NCBI GenBank assembly: GCA_015680685.1
Contig: MNCI01017777.1
Location: forward strand, 92,008 to 156,007
Origin: Gnetum montanum
Lineage: Eukaryota > Streptophyta > Gnetopsida > Gnetales > Gnetaceae
Direction of reading: 5' to 3'
DNA length: 64,000 nt
Below the pieces are notes generated by a model that worked only from the letters and a program-made list of their open reading frames with translations, was not told the origin of the DNA and searched no databases. A program made the position numbers and the translations under genes. Shown piece by piece: positions 1 to 11,442 of this stretch (position 1 is the stretch's first letter; the number at the start of each line of letters is the position of its first letter).

Positions 1-630
1 ACATCAAGGTCTTTCTATCAACACTTATCTTCATAATATAGAAATTATTTCTCCTCATTTTCTACTTTGTGAAAGTAATAAATCACTTTCATAAAATTAA
101 TTCTAAGTATCCAATGTCACAGTATGCTTTGAAATGGATATATAAAATTTACATAAACTTTTAGCTAAGCATTAATGATATCACTCGTAGTGATCAACCT
201 CATTTGTCTACTTTTTTTCTTTGTATCTAGAAGTGTTTTCATATGCCTATTTTTTATTCTATTTAGAAGATTTGGTATGTAATTATTTCTATTGACAAGA
301 GCATAACTATGGTCTCTCTTCAAGAGCTAGATATTGGATTTTAAATTATGTTACTTTTTAATCACAACTTCAATAAAAATTCTTCTAGTAAAAGTTGGAC
401 AATTAATTTTTTTCCTACAATATTAATTTCTTTTTTTTTAAATACTCAAGATAGGAAAGCTATCAGCATCAATTGTTATTTATTTAGTATCTCTAATTGA
501 TGCTTTCTTTCATCTTTGGAGAGAGTATTCTCTTTTTCTTTATAAGTAGTTCTTTAGTAGGAAGTAAAAACATGTGAGGGAAGTTCTAAATAAGGGTAAG
601 GCCTAATTCTTTTCCTAAAACTAAGGCAAT
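1..630 (+). mobile_element. LINE (non-LTR retrotransposon) 3'-end fragment, copy 1
   Basis: This stretch aligns along its length with 18238-18870, and its last third aligns with 20980-21170. The shared order is a Cys-rich segment, a 'tatgcctatt' block, and a final 'aaataagggtaaggcctaat' block. In the 18238 copy the first block reads CPLCESNKS, resembling the zinc-binding segment that follows reverse transcriptase in plant LINEs. Homology to the neighbouring ORFx element begins abruptly at about 640, so this LINE end truncates that element. It is non-coding here and full of stops. Confidence 0.6.
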
Positions 631-2405
631 ATTCCTCCTCAAACTTCTTGAGTCATTCTTGAAGCTATTGAAAAGCTTCATCTCTAGTTATTGTCAAGTT
701 GAGGAGTGTAAGATTAGCAAGATAGGCATGTAATTTGGCAACTGTTGTGGCCAAGTGCTAATTTTTTACTTGATCCATTTTGAGTTGTCCCTCTAGGATG
801 ATGCATTTTCCCATTGCTTCTAGCAACTATGACTTGGCAGCAATGATGTTATTTAGAAAATCAAAGATATCTAGAATCGATTTCCCAGTCTCCACTAGTC
901 AATCCAGTAATTCTTCATGCTAGGCTACATTCAATTTTTTGCGAATCATGCCCATGTATGTTCACACATCTCAAAGTGTATATTTGTCTAGTACAAATGA
1001 TGTATATGCATTAAGTGCTTTAGCAATGTGGTCAATATCAACTTCAATCATTGTCTCTTATCCTTTATGCTGCATCACTAGTATAATGGCCACTTCACCT
1101 TCCTCCAAACGCATCAAGGAGAAAGTGGAATTGTTAGATATTTCTAGGAATAAATGGTGTTGTGATAATGACACTGTCACTTCTTGAGCATTAGGATTAG
1201 ACCTTGTGGAAACTGGATTCATTGGGTATAGAATATTGGCCCACCCCTTTTCATCTAGTTGATTATTTGGGCCACCTCATTAAGGTGACTCATTATTGAC
1301 CAATACAAAGATGGGTCAACACTACCTGTACCTACATACTACTCTTACTCACACAAGTGTTGCTATTAGATTTCATGCAAGCACTAACTAGGTGCATGGG
1401 CCTTTGACATTGTTTCTTGAGTAGGTGGTGGAGGTGGCAGCTATTCCTCTTCTTTAGTTGTGGTAGGCATTTTTTCTTTCATGATTTTAGACTGTGAGGC
1501 TAAAGGAGCATATCTAATTATGTTGTTGGTGTAGTGGATGATTCTTGTCCTTTTGAAAAGTTTTTAGATGAGGCACAAAAAGGAAAGAGTTTTCCTTCCA
1601 TGTTCATTTTCCTTAAAATGCTTTTTGATCTCCAAATAGATTGGTTGTGGAAGATTTACAAGAAATCTATTGCTTAGAGTGGTGCATGCTCAAGTAGAAA
1701 GGCAATAACCTTGGTGGGCCTCACCATTGGATTGAGGTGATAAGGTGTCATTTTTAAGTAGATATACTCCATTGGTGTGAGCATGCCATACTCCTTACAA
1801 TCAATCCGATAACACCATTGAGTCTACTAACGTTCAGCTTCAGGATCACCTTTTAATGATATCTTTGCCAATTGTGTTCCAATATTAGGCAACCCTCATG
1901 CTTGTGTGATAACCTTGGCCAAGTAGGATAATTGAATATCTATTATTTTTACTATGGACCCCAGCCTTCTATTCTTCCAAAATATATATGTCTCTTCCAT
2001 GTACCATTCCCCACTAGATGTGATGATTGGCCACATGGGAGAGGTTTGCAATTGTGTTTTGACTTCTACTGGAGCTTTTTCTAGAAATGGCCAAAAGTTT
2101 ATTTCTTAAAGAAGTGATCATTGAATCTCTTGGGACTTGATTATGTTAAGGAAAATTTGATTTAAAGTGACTTCAAGCATTGGCCTAGTTCCTAGTGCTT
2201 TTCCATGCTATGATTACTCTATTGGCACTTCTTCTAGAAGCTATCAAATAGATTCCACATTAGACTCCTCATGAAGAGGTCTTGTTGCATGGTTTTCCTT
2301 TGATGGTTCTTAAACTTTTTCTTGTTGGTCCATTCTAGCTTTGGGCCATTTCTCTCTTGGTTGAGAGGGTTTTTCTTTCTATGGGCATTTCAGTCTTGGT
2401 TCCAT
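631..2405 (-). pseudogene. ORFx (extra retrotransposon ORF), left copy, C-terminally truncated
   Basis: Read on the minus strand, this region matches 61470-63171 at nucleotide level and in the translated frame. Both contain a block beginning NLPQ(P/L)IY and a run GRKTL(S/P)FLCLI, with only scattered stop codons and few frameshifts, so the ancestor was coding. A shorter relative lies at 48540-49480. The domain resembles the uncharacterised 'putative plant transposon protein' regions found beside gag and pol in plant gypsy elements; that assignment is inference. The downstream half is coiled-coil-like in the right-hand copy. Here it is cut off by the LINE end near 630. The true start is uncertain: a conserved ATAG|ATGG lies at 2403-2409, but frame decay prevents a decision. 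The plus-strand ORF at 939-1187 is its shadow. Confidence 0.65.
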
Positions 2406-2715
2406 CTATAATCATAATAAAATCATGGATTAGCAATCATTGTGTAACATGAAGCAATTGGGCTATCTTTATTTCTTTAGGATAGTTAAACTTGGCTAAG
2501 TTGTAATTATGGTTGATTTAATTACTCAAATCATTATTTTATTTATGTTTTATTATTAATAAATCATCCTAGAGGTTGTTGAACGAGTTAGGTCTCGAAA
2601 AAATTGATGCTTCTATATTTCTCAAGATTATTAAGTCTTTGGGGTGGTTAGAAAAACTTTTCAAAAATTTAATCAGAAACCTTAAGTTTTGTGGCCCCCA
2701 AGATAAATAGCTTAC
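2406..2715 (-). other. Putative intron between internal promoter and ORFx
   Basis: On the minus strand a consensus-like donor AAAG|GTAAGC (GT at 2715-2714) is followed 310 bases later by an acceptor ATTATAG|ATGG (AG at 2407-2406), directly before ORFx. The right-hand copy keeps the acceptor (63173-63172) and a slightly altered donor (AAAGTTAAGC, near 63456-63465). A third fragment at 53220-53260 keeps AAAGGTAAGCTTT and the adjoining 'gggggccacaaacc'. Splicing is inferred from motifs only. Confidence 0.35.
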
Positions 2716-3265
2716 CTTTGGTAACTATGAGATCAAAGAATGAAGTGATTTGGACAAATGGTTGAGAAGTTAAGGGCTCTAGAAGATTTTGGGCTTTGAA
2801 AAATGGCAAAAAGTTCCTAAGTGTTATGAGTTAAATGATAGAAATTTCAAAGTTTATGATGGTATATATAGGATTTTTGGGTTGCATTGATAGGGCCTCA
2901 TCGACGTAGTTAGTTGTGTTAACAAGGCCTCATCAAGACAACTATTGATCACCATATACAACCTTTGAATTTGGTCAAACTTGCAAAATACAAGGAGTTT
3001 TTGAATGAAATTGTGGTCAAATGAAAGCTCAAAAGGCCAAGAAGAGTATAAAAATATGAGAAGAGGGTGTTGAAGCTCGTAAATTTGGAAAATGGAGAAA
3101 AATGATTTGGGGAATGAATGAAATAAAAGGTTAAGGAGAACTGAGTAGAATACACAAGGGAATATGCAAATGATAGGATTGTAGCAATGTGCTAACGTAA
3201 GGAACCTAACTAACTAAACCAGGAGCTATGTAACTGGGTCCTTCCCATAGTAAGCTCATGCCCTT
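2716..3265 (-). promoter_or_regulatory. Conserved internal promoter-like module upstream of ORFx
   Basis: This region is shared with 63466-64000. It holds a minus-strand TATA box (CTATATATACC, + positions 2863-2870), preceded in the transcription sense by short repeats of the form TTGATGAGGCC (+ 2887-2945). The same order, GAGGCC repeats then TATA, occurs in the U3 part of the element's LTRs (11320-11425 with TATA at 11279-11288). It could be an internal promoter for ORFx or an old solo LTR of a related family. The minus-strand ORF at 2949-3155 is not conserved in frame between the copies, so coding is unlikely. Confidence 0.4.
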
Positions 3266-4559
3266 ATTGCCCTTGCATAGCCTCAACTAAGGAATCTGTG
3301 GGCCTCATAGTTGACTAATGGTCATGAAAATTTAAGGACCAACCAAAAAGAAACTATCCAAGAATTCAAAAATATTAGACCAAGACATAGAACATAACAT
3401 AGAACCTAGCAGTGAGGTGAGTTATGGTAGCATGTATGGATAATGGAGAATGTGGAATGGAATTTTGAATTGAGGTCATAAGAAGTCCCTTGCAAAATTT
3501 GTGTTTAAAATGATCTAAGAAGATCCATCCTTAGTACAGACCAAGACTAGCCAGTTTTAGTGAGTTCACATCACCAATCTAAGACTAGTTGTCCTGCACG
3601 GGACATGAGAATGCTTCCATAAAATAACCACTATTCCATAAAGAGAAAAAAAAGAGAGAAGTAGGAAATGATAGAGGGCCTTAGTTAGAGGAGACATTTA
3701 GGCATGGGTGCATGTCTTTCTAGTCCCATAACTAGTGCTTATACCCTGTTTATTTGTTTAAGAGGTATGCTTTGAATTCCCATTATTTTTTTCCTATTGA
3801 AATGGAAACCACACCATGTAAAGACTTATTCATTTATTGTGTCTAAGTGATGTGCTTTGAATTTCCATTGTTGTATTTTTTATTTCTTTTTTTATGGGAA
3901 TTACATCATGAAAAGAATTTATTTAACTTCTTATTAGTGGTTGGAATGGAATAGTAAGAAGTCCATGAAAAACACTCAAGAACTCAAGCAAGTAGAAGAG
4001 TACAAAGAGTATTAAGTCTCCTTTAAGTCACATCCTTTACAAACATTTGAATCTTTTCTAATTCTGGAACTACCAAGGTCACCAATTGATTAAAAGTTTC
4101 TTTAATGGAAGGGATCTCAAATTCCTAGAACAAGGAAAATCATATAGTTTATTGGATGGGTAGATGACATGGACTCACTACCTATTTCACAAAAAATAAA
4201 CCATGTTATATTCATTAGACATCAAAATTCAAAAATAGGAACCAGATATCGACAATCATAGCATTAAGCACAAACCATCATTACTAAATAGCAACAATGG
4301 CTTGTGTCCTATGGCAATAAAATAATTTTATTATCAAAAATGAGAAAATGTCACACTTGAACAAAAGAAAATAAATTAAACTATATAAGAAAGTGTAAAA
4401 TAATCAAGAAAGGTTCAAAGGTATTAATCAATGGTGTAGAATTAAAAATAAATAAAAATAAAAAATTTGTAAAATTAAAAATGTGAAAAATAAAAAAGTA
4501 AAAAAATTGAGAAGAAATATGGATTTTTAGCATGAATGGCTATCTCCTCCATGATTGAC
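3266..4559. other. Unassigned retrotransposon-internal sequence
   Basis: The stretch lies between the end of pol and the promoter-like module of the minus-strand element. No protein homology is visible on either strand. It is A-rich near 4370-4510 and contains the tandem duplication at 3743-3925. It is probably non-coding element sequence. Confidence 0.4.
3743..3925. repeat. Diverged tandem duplication, about 92-bp unit
   Basis: Two adjacent units share 'atttatt-gt-taag-g-tatgctttgaatt-ccatt' and then a T-rich run, 'atggaaac/atgggaatt', 'cca' and 'aaagactta/aaagaattta'. They differ by many substitutions and small gaps, so the duplication is old. Confidence 0.5.
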
Positions 4560-7500
4560 TTGGAAGGAGGAGATCTAAAAAATGGAATGTGGTTTTCTAT
4601 CTATCGAGGTGGTAGCTACACTAGCCTGTCTTGGTTTGAAGAAAGGTATTACTTATTGGATGTTGACTAACTACTTTTTATTTGGGCTTTAAAGAATGTA
4701 GATTAACATGATCCTAGAGGAAAAGGTTTGATCAATTTTATAAGGTCCCTCCCATAATGTTTGAAATTTTTCATTCTAAGGTACATGTGTGAGGTTCCAA
4801 TAGAGAACCTTATCTCCTAGTTGAAGTTTTACTTTTCTTATTCTAAGGTCATGACATTGCTTGTTGAATACATTGTGCACCTCATTCAAAGATAGGGCCA
4901 CCAATCAATTTTCATCTAGCACATTCAGGTTGATCAATATTTCTTTTTTGTGCTAGACTTAGGTCAAGATTTAGATCATAGGATATTGAGAGTGTACAAA
5001 GCTCAAATTGATTCAAGAGCATTGGAGGATTTCTATACACCAAATTGCAGGGAAAATAGCCAATAGGAGGTTTCCATGTTGGATGGTAAGCCTAGAGGGA
5101 ATCATTAAGTTTTGTACTCCAATATTTCCTATATTTGCTAATGGTTTGTGTTAGTATTTTTGTGATCTCCAAGTTGGTTACCTTTGCTTGACCATTAGCT
5201 TAGGGATGGTAGGGTGTTGTTAATTTATGTTCAACCGCCAAGCATTGTATTAACTTTCTAAAATTTGCACCTATGAAATGAGTTCCATTGTTAGAAATTA
5301 GTAAACATGGCACCCCAAACCTATTTACAATATTTTGTTGTATAAATATACTAGTGGTGGTTGATGTACAATCAGTAATGGCTAATGCTTCTACCCATTT
5401 TATGGAATAGTTAACTACTATGATAATATATGTCTTTTTCTTGGACATGGATGTGATGGGACCCATGAAGTCAATGCATGATATGCCAAAAGGTTCTAGT
5501 GGTTGAATTAAATGTTGAGAACCTTCCATGCAAGTAGTCATCCCTCCATCTCATTGACAACATTTAGAAGATTGGAAAAACTGGTGGACATCACTGAAGA
5601 TTGTAGGCCAATAGTATCCTACCATCAGGATTTTTATGGCTATGCATCCCCCTGCATAATGGCCTCCACAAGGTCTTTCATGAGCATCTTGGAGAATGCA
5701 TAGTTGGTCTTCATTAGGGACATAAGAAAAAATCAGGCCATCGGTGCATACCTTGTAGAGGTGTCTATTAATTTCTATGAAGTATTTGGCCTGATGAAGA
5801 AATTATTACTTCTTTCTAAATTTAAGATATTGTGGCATCTTCTCAGTGAGAAGATAGGTGAGGATGCTATTATACTATGTTTCTTTTATGGGCGTTCAAT
5901 AATTTAGTGCTCCTATAAAGAGAAGTTCATTTGGAAACTAATCAAAGAGTTGGCTCTTCTCCTCTTTATTACCAAATATTAAGCAAGAGGGGTGGTTAGT
6001 GACCACATTCTTGGTTTCTTTTCAATCTACCATCATAAGATCAAATTCATGTAAGATCACAAGCCACTGTATAACACAAGGGATCATTGTTGGGTTGTTC
6101 ATGAGGAAGCAAATTGCATTATAATCCATGTGCACAAATACTTTATAGCCAAGCATATTGTTCCTAAACTTTTCAAGAGTATACATCATGACCATTAGTT
6201 CTTTTTCTATGGTGGTGTAATTTAACTATGCTTCTACAATGCTTTCTCTTTTGTAGTGGATGTAGTATGGGCATTTCTTATTATCCATCTACATGAACAC
6301 TACTCTCAAGGTACAGTTAGATGCATCCATTATGATGTGGAAGGGTTTGGACCAGTCTAGTGCTCATAAGATTGGTGTTTCTACAAGTTTCTCCTTTAAC
6401 TATTGTAATGCATGTTCACATTCTTTGGTCCAGATGAAAGATGCATCCTTCTTTGTAAGCTTTACCAATGGTTTTGTGATCTTAGAGTAATTCTTTATGA
6501 ATCATTGGTAGTAGCTAATGTGTCATCGAATGACTAAACATCTTTAACTATCTCTAGTTGGCATGTTATTCCTTGGATGACCTTTATCTTTTCTAGGTCT
6601 ACCTCAATCCTTGGTTAAGTGATTCTATGCCCTAGTGCAATGCCTTATTAGACCATGATATGGCTCTTTTTCTAGTTGAGGCATAGATTTGTTTAAGCAC
6701 TTCTACATAGTACTTGCTTAAGGTGGTCTAAGGCTTGCTCAAATGTAGTTTCATAGGTGGAAAAGTCATCCATGAAGACATCCACACCATTACCAATTTG
6801 CTATTGGAAAATACTAAGGACCAAGCATTGAAATGTTGTAGGGGAATTACATAGACCGATTGGCATCTTAAAATATGCAAAAGTCCCCCAGGGACTCATG
6901 AATGTTGTCCTAGCTTGATCATTTGGTGCAATTTGGATTTGGTTATAGCCACTATAACCATCCAAGAAGCTATAATAACAATTCTTAGATATTGTGTCCA
7001 ATACTTCAGCCAAAAATGACAATGGAAAATGATCTTTAAATGTTGCCATATTCAACAACCTGAAGTCAATGTAGACCTACCATTTGCCACCTTTATTTCA
7101 TACAGTTATGAGTGGACTAACCCACTCACTATCCACAATAGGATAAATGAACCCTACCTTGAGAAGGTATTCAATTTTCTCATTGATAATTTGCTTCAAT
7201 TTGGGGTTCAGTTGTCTCTACAACTACCTTCCAGGGTTCATGGCTAGGCCAGTGTACATGTGATGCTAGCATATTCTTGGATTGATTCCTATTAGCTCAA
7301 GATATGATCAAGCAAAGGTTGTTGGCCATTTGTTAACCATATTTAATAGCTTGTCTTTTTGTTTAGGACTATGTTTGGCATTAATTATGACCAATTTACC
7401 ATTGTTTAAAAATGCACGTTCCATGCCAGTCAATGAAGTTTTCAACTCTAGGGCCTCTTTCTTGAAGTTATTAGGGATTTTCAACTCTTCCAAACAGGTA

Positions 7501-8187
7501 TCATCATTTTCATTAGAGACTTGGGGATGAACTTGTTTAAGTTTGATCATACCTTTAACATATGCACATGTTAGGCTCTTAGTTGCTTCCATGCATAATT
7601 TGCTACTATCTAAGTTAGCTATCAACCACTGGGCACCTTTTTTTTTTTTGGCTGTTGCATATAGATATCTTTGACTATTGATTTCTTGTGCACACTACTT
7701 GCATGCTTTAATGTATGTACTTTTGATGGACCAAATATTTTGCACAAAATTTCACCCATTATCACTATACATAATTCATGGAATACACTTCTTCTCTATC
7801 TTGGGAAATTCATTTTCTTGGGAGTCAAGAAGAGCCTTACATGGCTCATGCCCAACGATTTATAGGTAAATGAGTGGACTTCCTCAGTCAAAACCTTTTG
7901 TGGGAAGATTGCTAGCCTTGATTCAATTTGAAAGAACATGAGTTAGCATCATGGTGTGAATCTAAGGTGGCATTTAGTTTGAAGGGAACTTGAAGCTATT
8001 TGATATAGAGGATGAGTGTATTGGAGATGCAGGATGATCAGTTGTACTAGGTTGTGAGGGTTGGAGAGGACTACGAGGTCAGAAGAGGGGTCATTTTCTA
8101 GATCGGTTATCAAAACCACTAAGCTAGAAATCTAGTTGTGAATGTATAGCCCTTATAGCATTTTTTTGTTATAGCTATGGAGAAATT
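4560..8187 (-). pseudogene. Ty3/gypsy (Athila/Tat-type) pol: protease-RT-RNase H-integrase, decayed
   Basis: Minus-strand pol with domains in the expected order. A possible protease remnant lies near 7780-7860. Reverse transcriptase spans about 6740-7250 and contains FLDGYSGYNQIQIAP, MPIGLCNSPTTFQ and the active-site motif FMDDF (near 6758-6772). RNase H lies around 6050-6330. Integrase has a zinc-finger-like region near 5540-5700 and a catalytic core at 5200-5541. The wording FMDDF and the GYSGYNQI block are typical of the Athila/Tat lineage. Many stops are present, with few obvious frameshifts. Two of the three integrase catalytic acids are replaced: Asp by Asn in ISNNGTHF, and Glu by Lys in NGQAKV. 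The copy cannot be functional. Gag lies upstream and ORFx downstream. Confidence 0.9.
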
Positions 8188-9990
8188 TCACCTTGCATGG
8201 ATGAAATAGGAGGTAGATGGTTTAAAGGTAGAGGTGTATGTGCACATAGATGTGGAGGGTGGTATGGCTATGGGTTTTTCATTTAAGTAGATGGTGAATG
8301 TAAGGGTACTACTACCTTGGTGGTGGCATTCTCCATGATTGTGGTTAGTACCATTATTAGTATTGTTCATAAGGTTGTGGAGGAGATCCACTTGGGTAGT
8401 AAGCTTGTTGATGGTGGTAGAATTGCCTTAGATTTCCTTGAGGATAAGGCAACCATCTAGGTGCTTGCCTATGTGCTAGTTGAGGATTTAATGCATACAT
8501 CCCAAACTCTTATAATTATGACACCATAGGGCAACAACCCTTTGGATGTTTATATTGACAAATTTCATATTTAATTTTATCATCAAAGTCAATTTACAAA
8601 ACTTCCTCTATGACTGCAGCTTTACCCTTACCTCTGTAGTAGACACATTCAACTTCTTTTTCCCTATTGCGGTTATGATCACTATTTTTCTTTTAGGATT
8701 CTTTAGAAATATTCATAGAAGCTTGGAATTTTTCATCCAAATACTTTCATAATTTATCAACCTTTTTTGAAATATTAGAAAATTTTTTTTGGATGGGCAA
8801 GGTTTTCTTGTTCACCACTTTATCGAGTGGTGACTCCTCATCAAAAAATTGGACCTCCTATTTTCCAATGAAAGGGTCTCTATTATACTCTTATGCACTT
8901 TCCCATTTTGTAGCTCATCTTCTTCTTTGTGACTTGCTCATTTAGCCTTTGGATCTAATGAGCTCTTAGTTCAAAAAATCTTCCATGGGCACACACCCCA
9001 AGAGTTCTTCTAGTTTCTACTCTGAGCCCATCTATGATGTGGTGAAGTTGTTCCCTTTAAGAATAGTCATGGCTAGGGAATTAGTGTAAGAGTGAATAGT
9101 ATCTATTCATAGTGGCATCTAAGGGTTCATTTGTTTCCTATTTCTAGCCTTGGATTTTTCTTCTGTTATTAGACACTTTGGAGTACATTTGGTATTTGTC
9201 ATTAAATAGCTCCAACATTGTACTCCATCAGTAAATAGATTCTAGTTCCAAGGACTAGTACTAGCTTTTAGCTTCCTTGATGAATGTCCTAGGGAAGAGA
9301 TTGAGTTTTTGCCATTAATTTTCTATATTCTGTAAGACATAGGCATCATGGAAAGCTTCTAGATGTGTCCAAGGATCAGAGTTATATCCCCCCTCAAATC
9401 TTGAAATATTATTCATGTCTAAGTGCTTGATCCTACTATCTTTCATATGCCTAGTTAGAATCCTTACTGCATCTACAATGTTAAGCATGCTTTGAGTCAC
9501 CAACAGAGGTTCATCATCATTGCTACGTCAATGATGCTAATGATGGTTTTAGCCATCCCTTTAGTCTTGGTGGCCTTCACAGTCATTATTGTCTCGTTGA
9601 TTACCTTTACCATTATTATATCAAAAATTACTTCTATGAAAACTAGAATATGAAGAGCAATGTTTGAAATCAGATTAAGAGGAAGGTGGACCACCATCAC
9701 CACCACGGTTTCTATCATTACCTTTTTGTTCATTATGACCACCATCCTTAGATCCCTTGCCATTGCAATGCTTGCACAAGTCCCTGCCTTGACTATCAAT
9801 ATTTCCTAAACCTTGTTTATAAATATTGAATTGTAGGTTTAGGATTGCACCTTCATCACCAAAAACAAAAGGTGAAGAACTTTCATATTAAAGAACCTTA
9901 GGAGGAGAATCCACATTGTCATCTTGCTTTAGCAAGAATAAGGGATTACTAAAGTGTTTTCCCTTTGTAAACTCATGGTATTGCTCCTGG
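8188..9990 (-). pseudogene. Ty3/gypsy gag, decayed
   Basis: Minus-strand gag of the same element. The clearest part (9315-9503) contains LDMNNISRFEGGYNSDPW followed by THLEAFHDAYVLQNIEN. The plus-strand element at 45020-45120 has the matching LDMNNIHKFVGGYNSTP and HHLQAFHDVSIL, so both elements encode the same gag family. Upstream (9500-9850) another frame is rich in Gly, Arg and Asn, a basic region before the gag core. Lower coordinates (8188-8750) are a variable His/Thr/Ser-rich tail. Stops and frame changes show that it is dead. Gag normally assembles the particle that packages element RNA in the cytoplasm. Confidence 0.75.
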
Positions 9991-10429
9991 TGTCAATCTT
10001 GCCTACATTTTGTTTCAGTGGGATAGTAGTTTTGAGTGTGATAACCATTCACAATGTATTCTTCATGATGATCTAATATGTCTAGCTTCTTAAGAGTTTG
10101 AATTAGCATCCTTAATACAAATCAATCAAGGGGAAAGATGATGTTGCCCTCCATATCATATCATCATAGTTATTCATCTTGATGTAGGATGAAGTTAAAG
10201 TATAGTAGATACTCATCTAGATGAGTATATACGACTTTGCACTCCTATGGGACTCATGGTTTGACATCTTCACATATATGGAAAAAAGAAGAAATTTTGC
10301 AAAACAAATAAAACTATCAATGTGCTTAGTAGTTTATATGTATTTAAGTGTGATGTTGACCTTGAGTTCATCTAATGATATAAATACTATTCACTAATCA
10401 TAAATAGCACACATTTCAACGAACAAAGT
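9991..10429 (-). other. 5' leader of the minus-strand gypsy element
   Basis: This is the sequence between the start of gag and the primer-binding site. No ORF or other signal is visible. A long untranslated leader is usual for gypsy elements. Confidence 0.4.
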
Positions 10430-10447
10430 CCTTAGCAATGGTGCCAA
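10430..10447 (-). other. Primer-binding site (tRNA-Asp-like)
   Basis: The minus strand reads TTGGCACCATTGCTAAGG directly after the LTR end CTCATCA. It resembles the tRNA-Asp-type site TTGGCGCCGTTGCCGGGG used by Athila/Tat elements. The differences are all C-to-T or G-to-A. Confidence 0.65.
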
Positions 10448-11441
10448 TGATGAGTGGCAAGGTACCCCTATGCCCAACCATATGAATCACAAGCATTCAT
10501 CTGTGATTAGATCAAATTCTATGGACTTTATAGCTTTTGGTACACTAGCCTTTTAGGAGGTGAATCTTTCCTTAAGGTTCATTTTTTGTCTTCCCAATTG
10601 CACTTGTGACATGCACTGGTATAGTTAAATGTAATTGAGGTATCTAATTTTTATTATTTTGTATTTTATGTTTTTGTGTTTAAAGGAAGATAAAGTAATT
10701 GGATTAAATAATTTAATTTAACTAATTAANCTGTGTTTAGAGGAAGATAAAGTAATTGGATTAAATAATTTAATTTAACTAATTAACTAGTATATAAGTA
10801 GTCCTAACATAAGCATCTATTCCCACTCTCGACACACATCTTAGACCTGCATATCCACTACTAGGTTACCAAGCACTATGCTACTAGGCATACCAAGTAA
10901 TAACATTGCTAGGATTACCAAGCGAATATGTGTTACACCCAAAGTGGTCATGCTTATGTGTTTAATCTATCTAGCTTATCTTGCTTAATTACTTCATTAG
11001 CTTAATTAATAAAAAATATTTAATAAATAATTGAAAACATTAAATGCAAAAATAAACAATTTAAGCTATCTAGAGTGTTGTAAGGTTTATCAAGAACTTC
11101 ATCTTTATTTCTGCACACACTATTGTGCTTAGGTACAATGGTGCTTGAATAAAGATCTATCCAGTCAATGAATCCTATTGTGGGCACTTAAGAGAAATAT
11201 TCTAACTCTCAAATGAATAGACTTCAAGAGCTTTGCTACTACTGAAATCTCATTGCCATAAATGTAGCTAGTAAGTATGTATTTATAGGCAAAAAGTAGA
11301 CACTACGTCAATAGGGCCTCATTCATGCATGATATGATGCCTTGATGGGGCCTCGTCAATGAGGCCCAGTCAACAAGGCCACATTGATGAGGCCACCTTG
11401 ACATAGCCTCATTGACACAGCCAAGAAACTACCACTCATGA
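10448..11441 (-). repeat. 5' LTR of minus-strand gypsy element (LTR alpha)
   Basis: The LTR is defined by the primer site at its lower end, by the end CTCATCA (+ tgatgag at 10448-10454), and by alignment with the LTR at 59284-60126. On the minus strand the order is: start near TCATGAG, repeated TTGATGAGGCC-like motifs (11320-11425), a TATA box CTATAAATAC (11279-11288), three ACCAAG-containing repeats (10870-10925), and the 3' end. It contains a near-perfect internal duplication around a single N. Its length is about 994 bp. No target-site duplication is evident. Confidence 0.75.
10675..10786. repeat. Near-identical about 57-bp duplication flanking a single N
   Basis: The block from 'tgtgttta(a/g)aggaagataaag' through 'aactaattaa' occurs twice, at about 10675-10729 and 10732-10786, separated by the N at 10730 and a C. 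One base differs. The related LTR at 59284-60126 has only one unit. This looks like unmerged overlapping contig ends. Confidence 0.7.
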
Positions 11442-11442
11442 G

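Noticed and set aside
939-1187. Plus-strand ORF, with a relative at 61758-61955
   Set aside because: Antisense shadow of ORFx, whose minus-strand frame is the conserved one.
2949-3155. Hydrophobic small protein on the minus strand
   Set aside because: The homologous region at 63614-63983 needs a frame change to align, so the similarity is nucleotide homology of a non-coding module.
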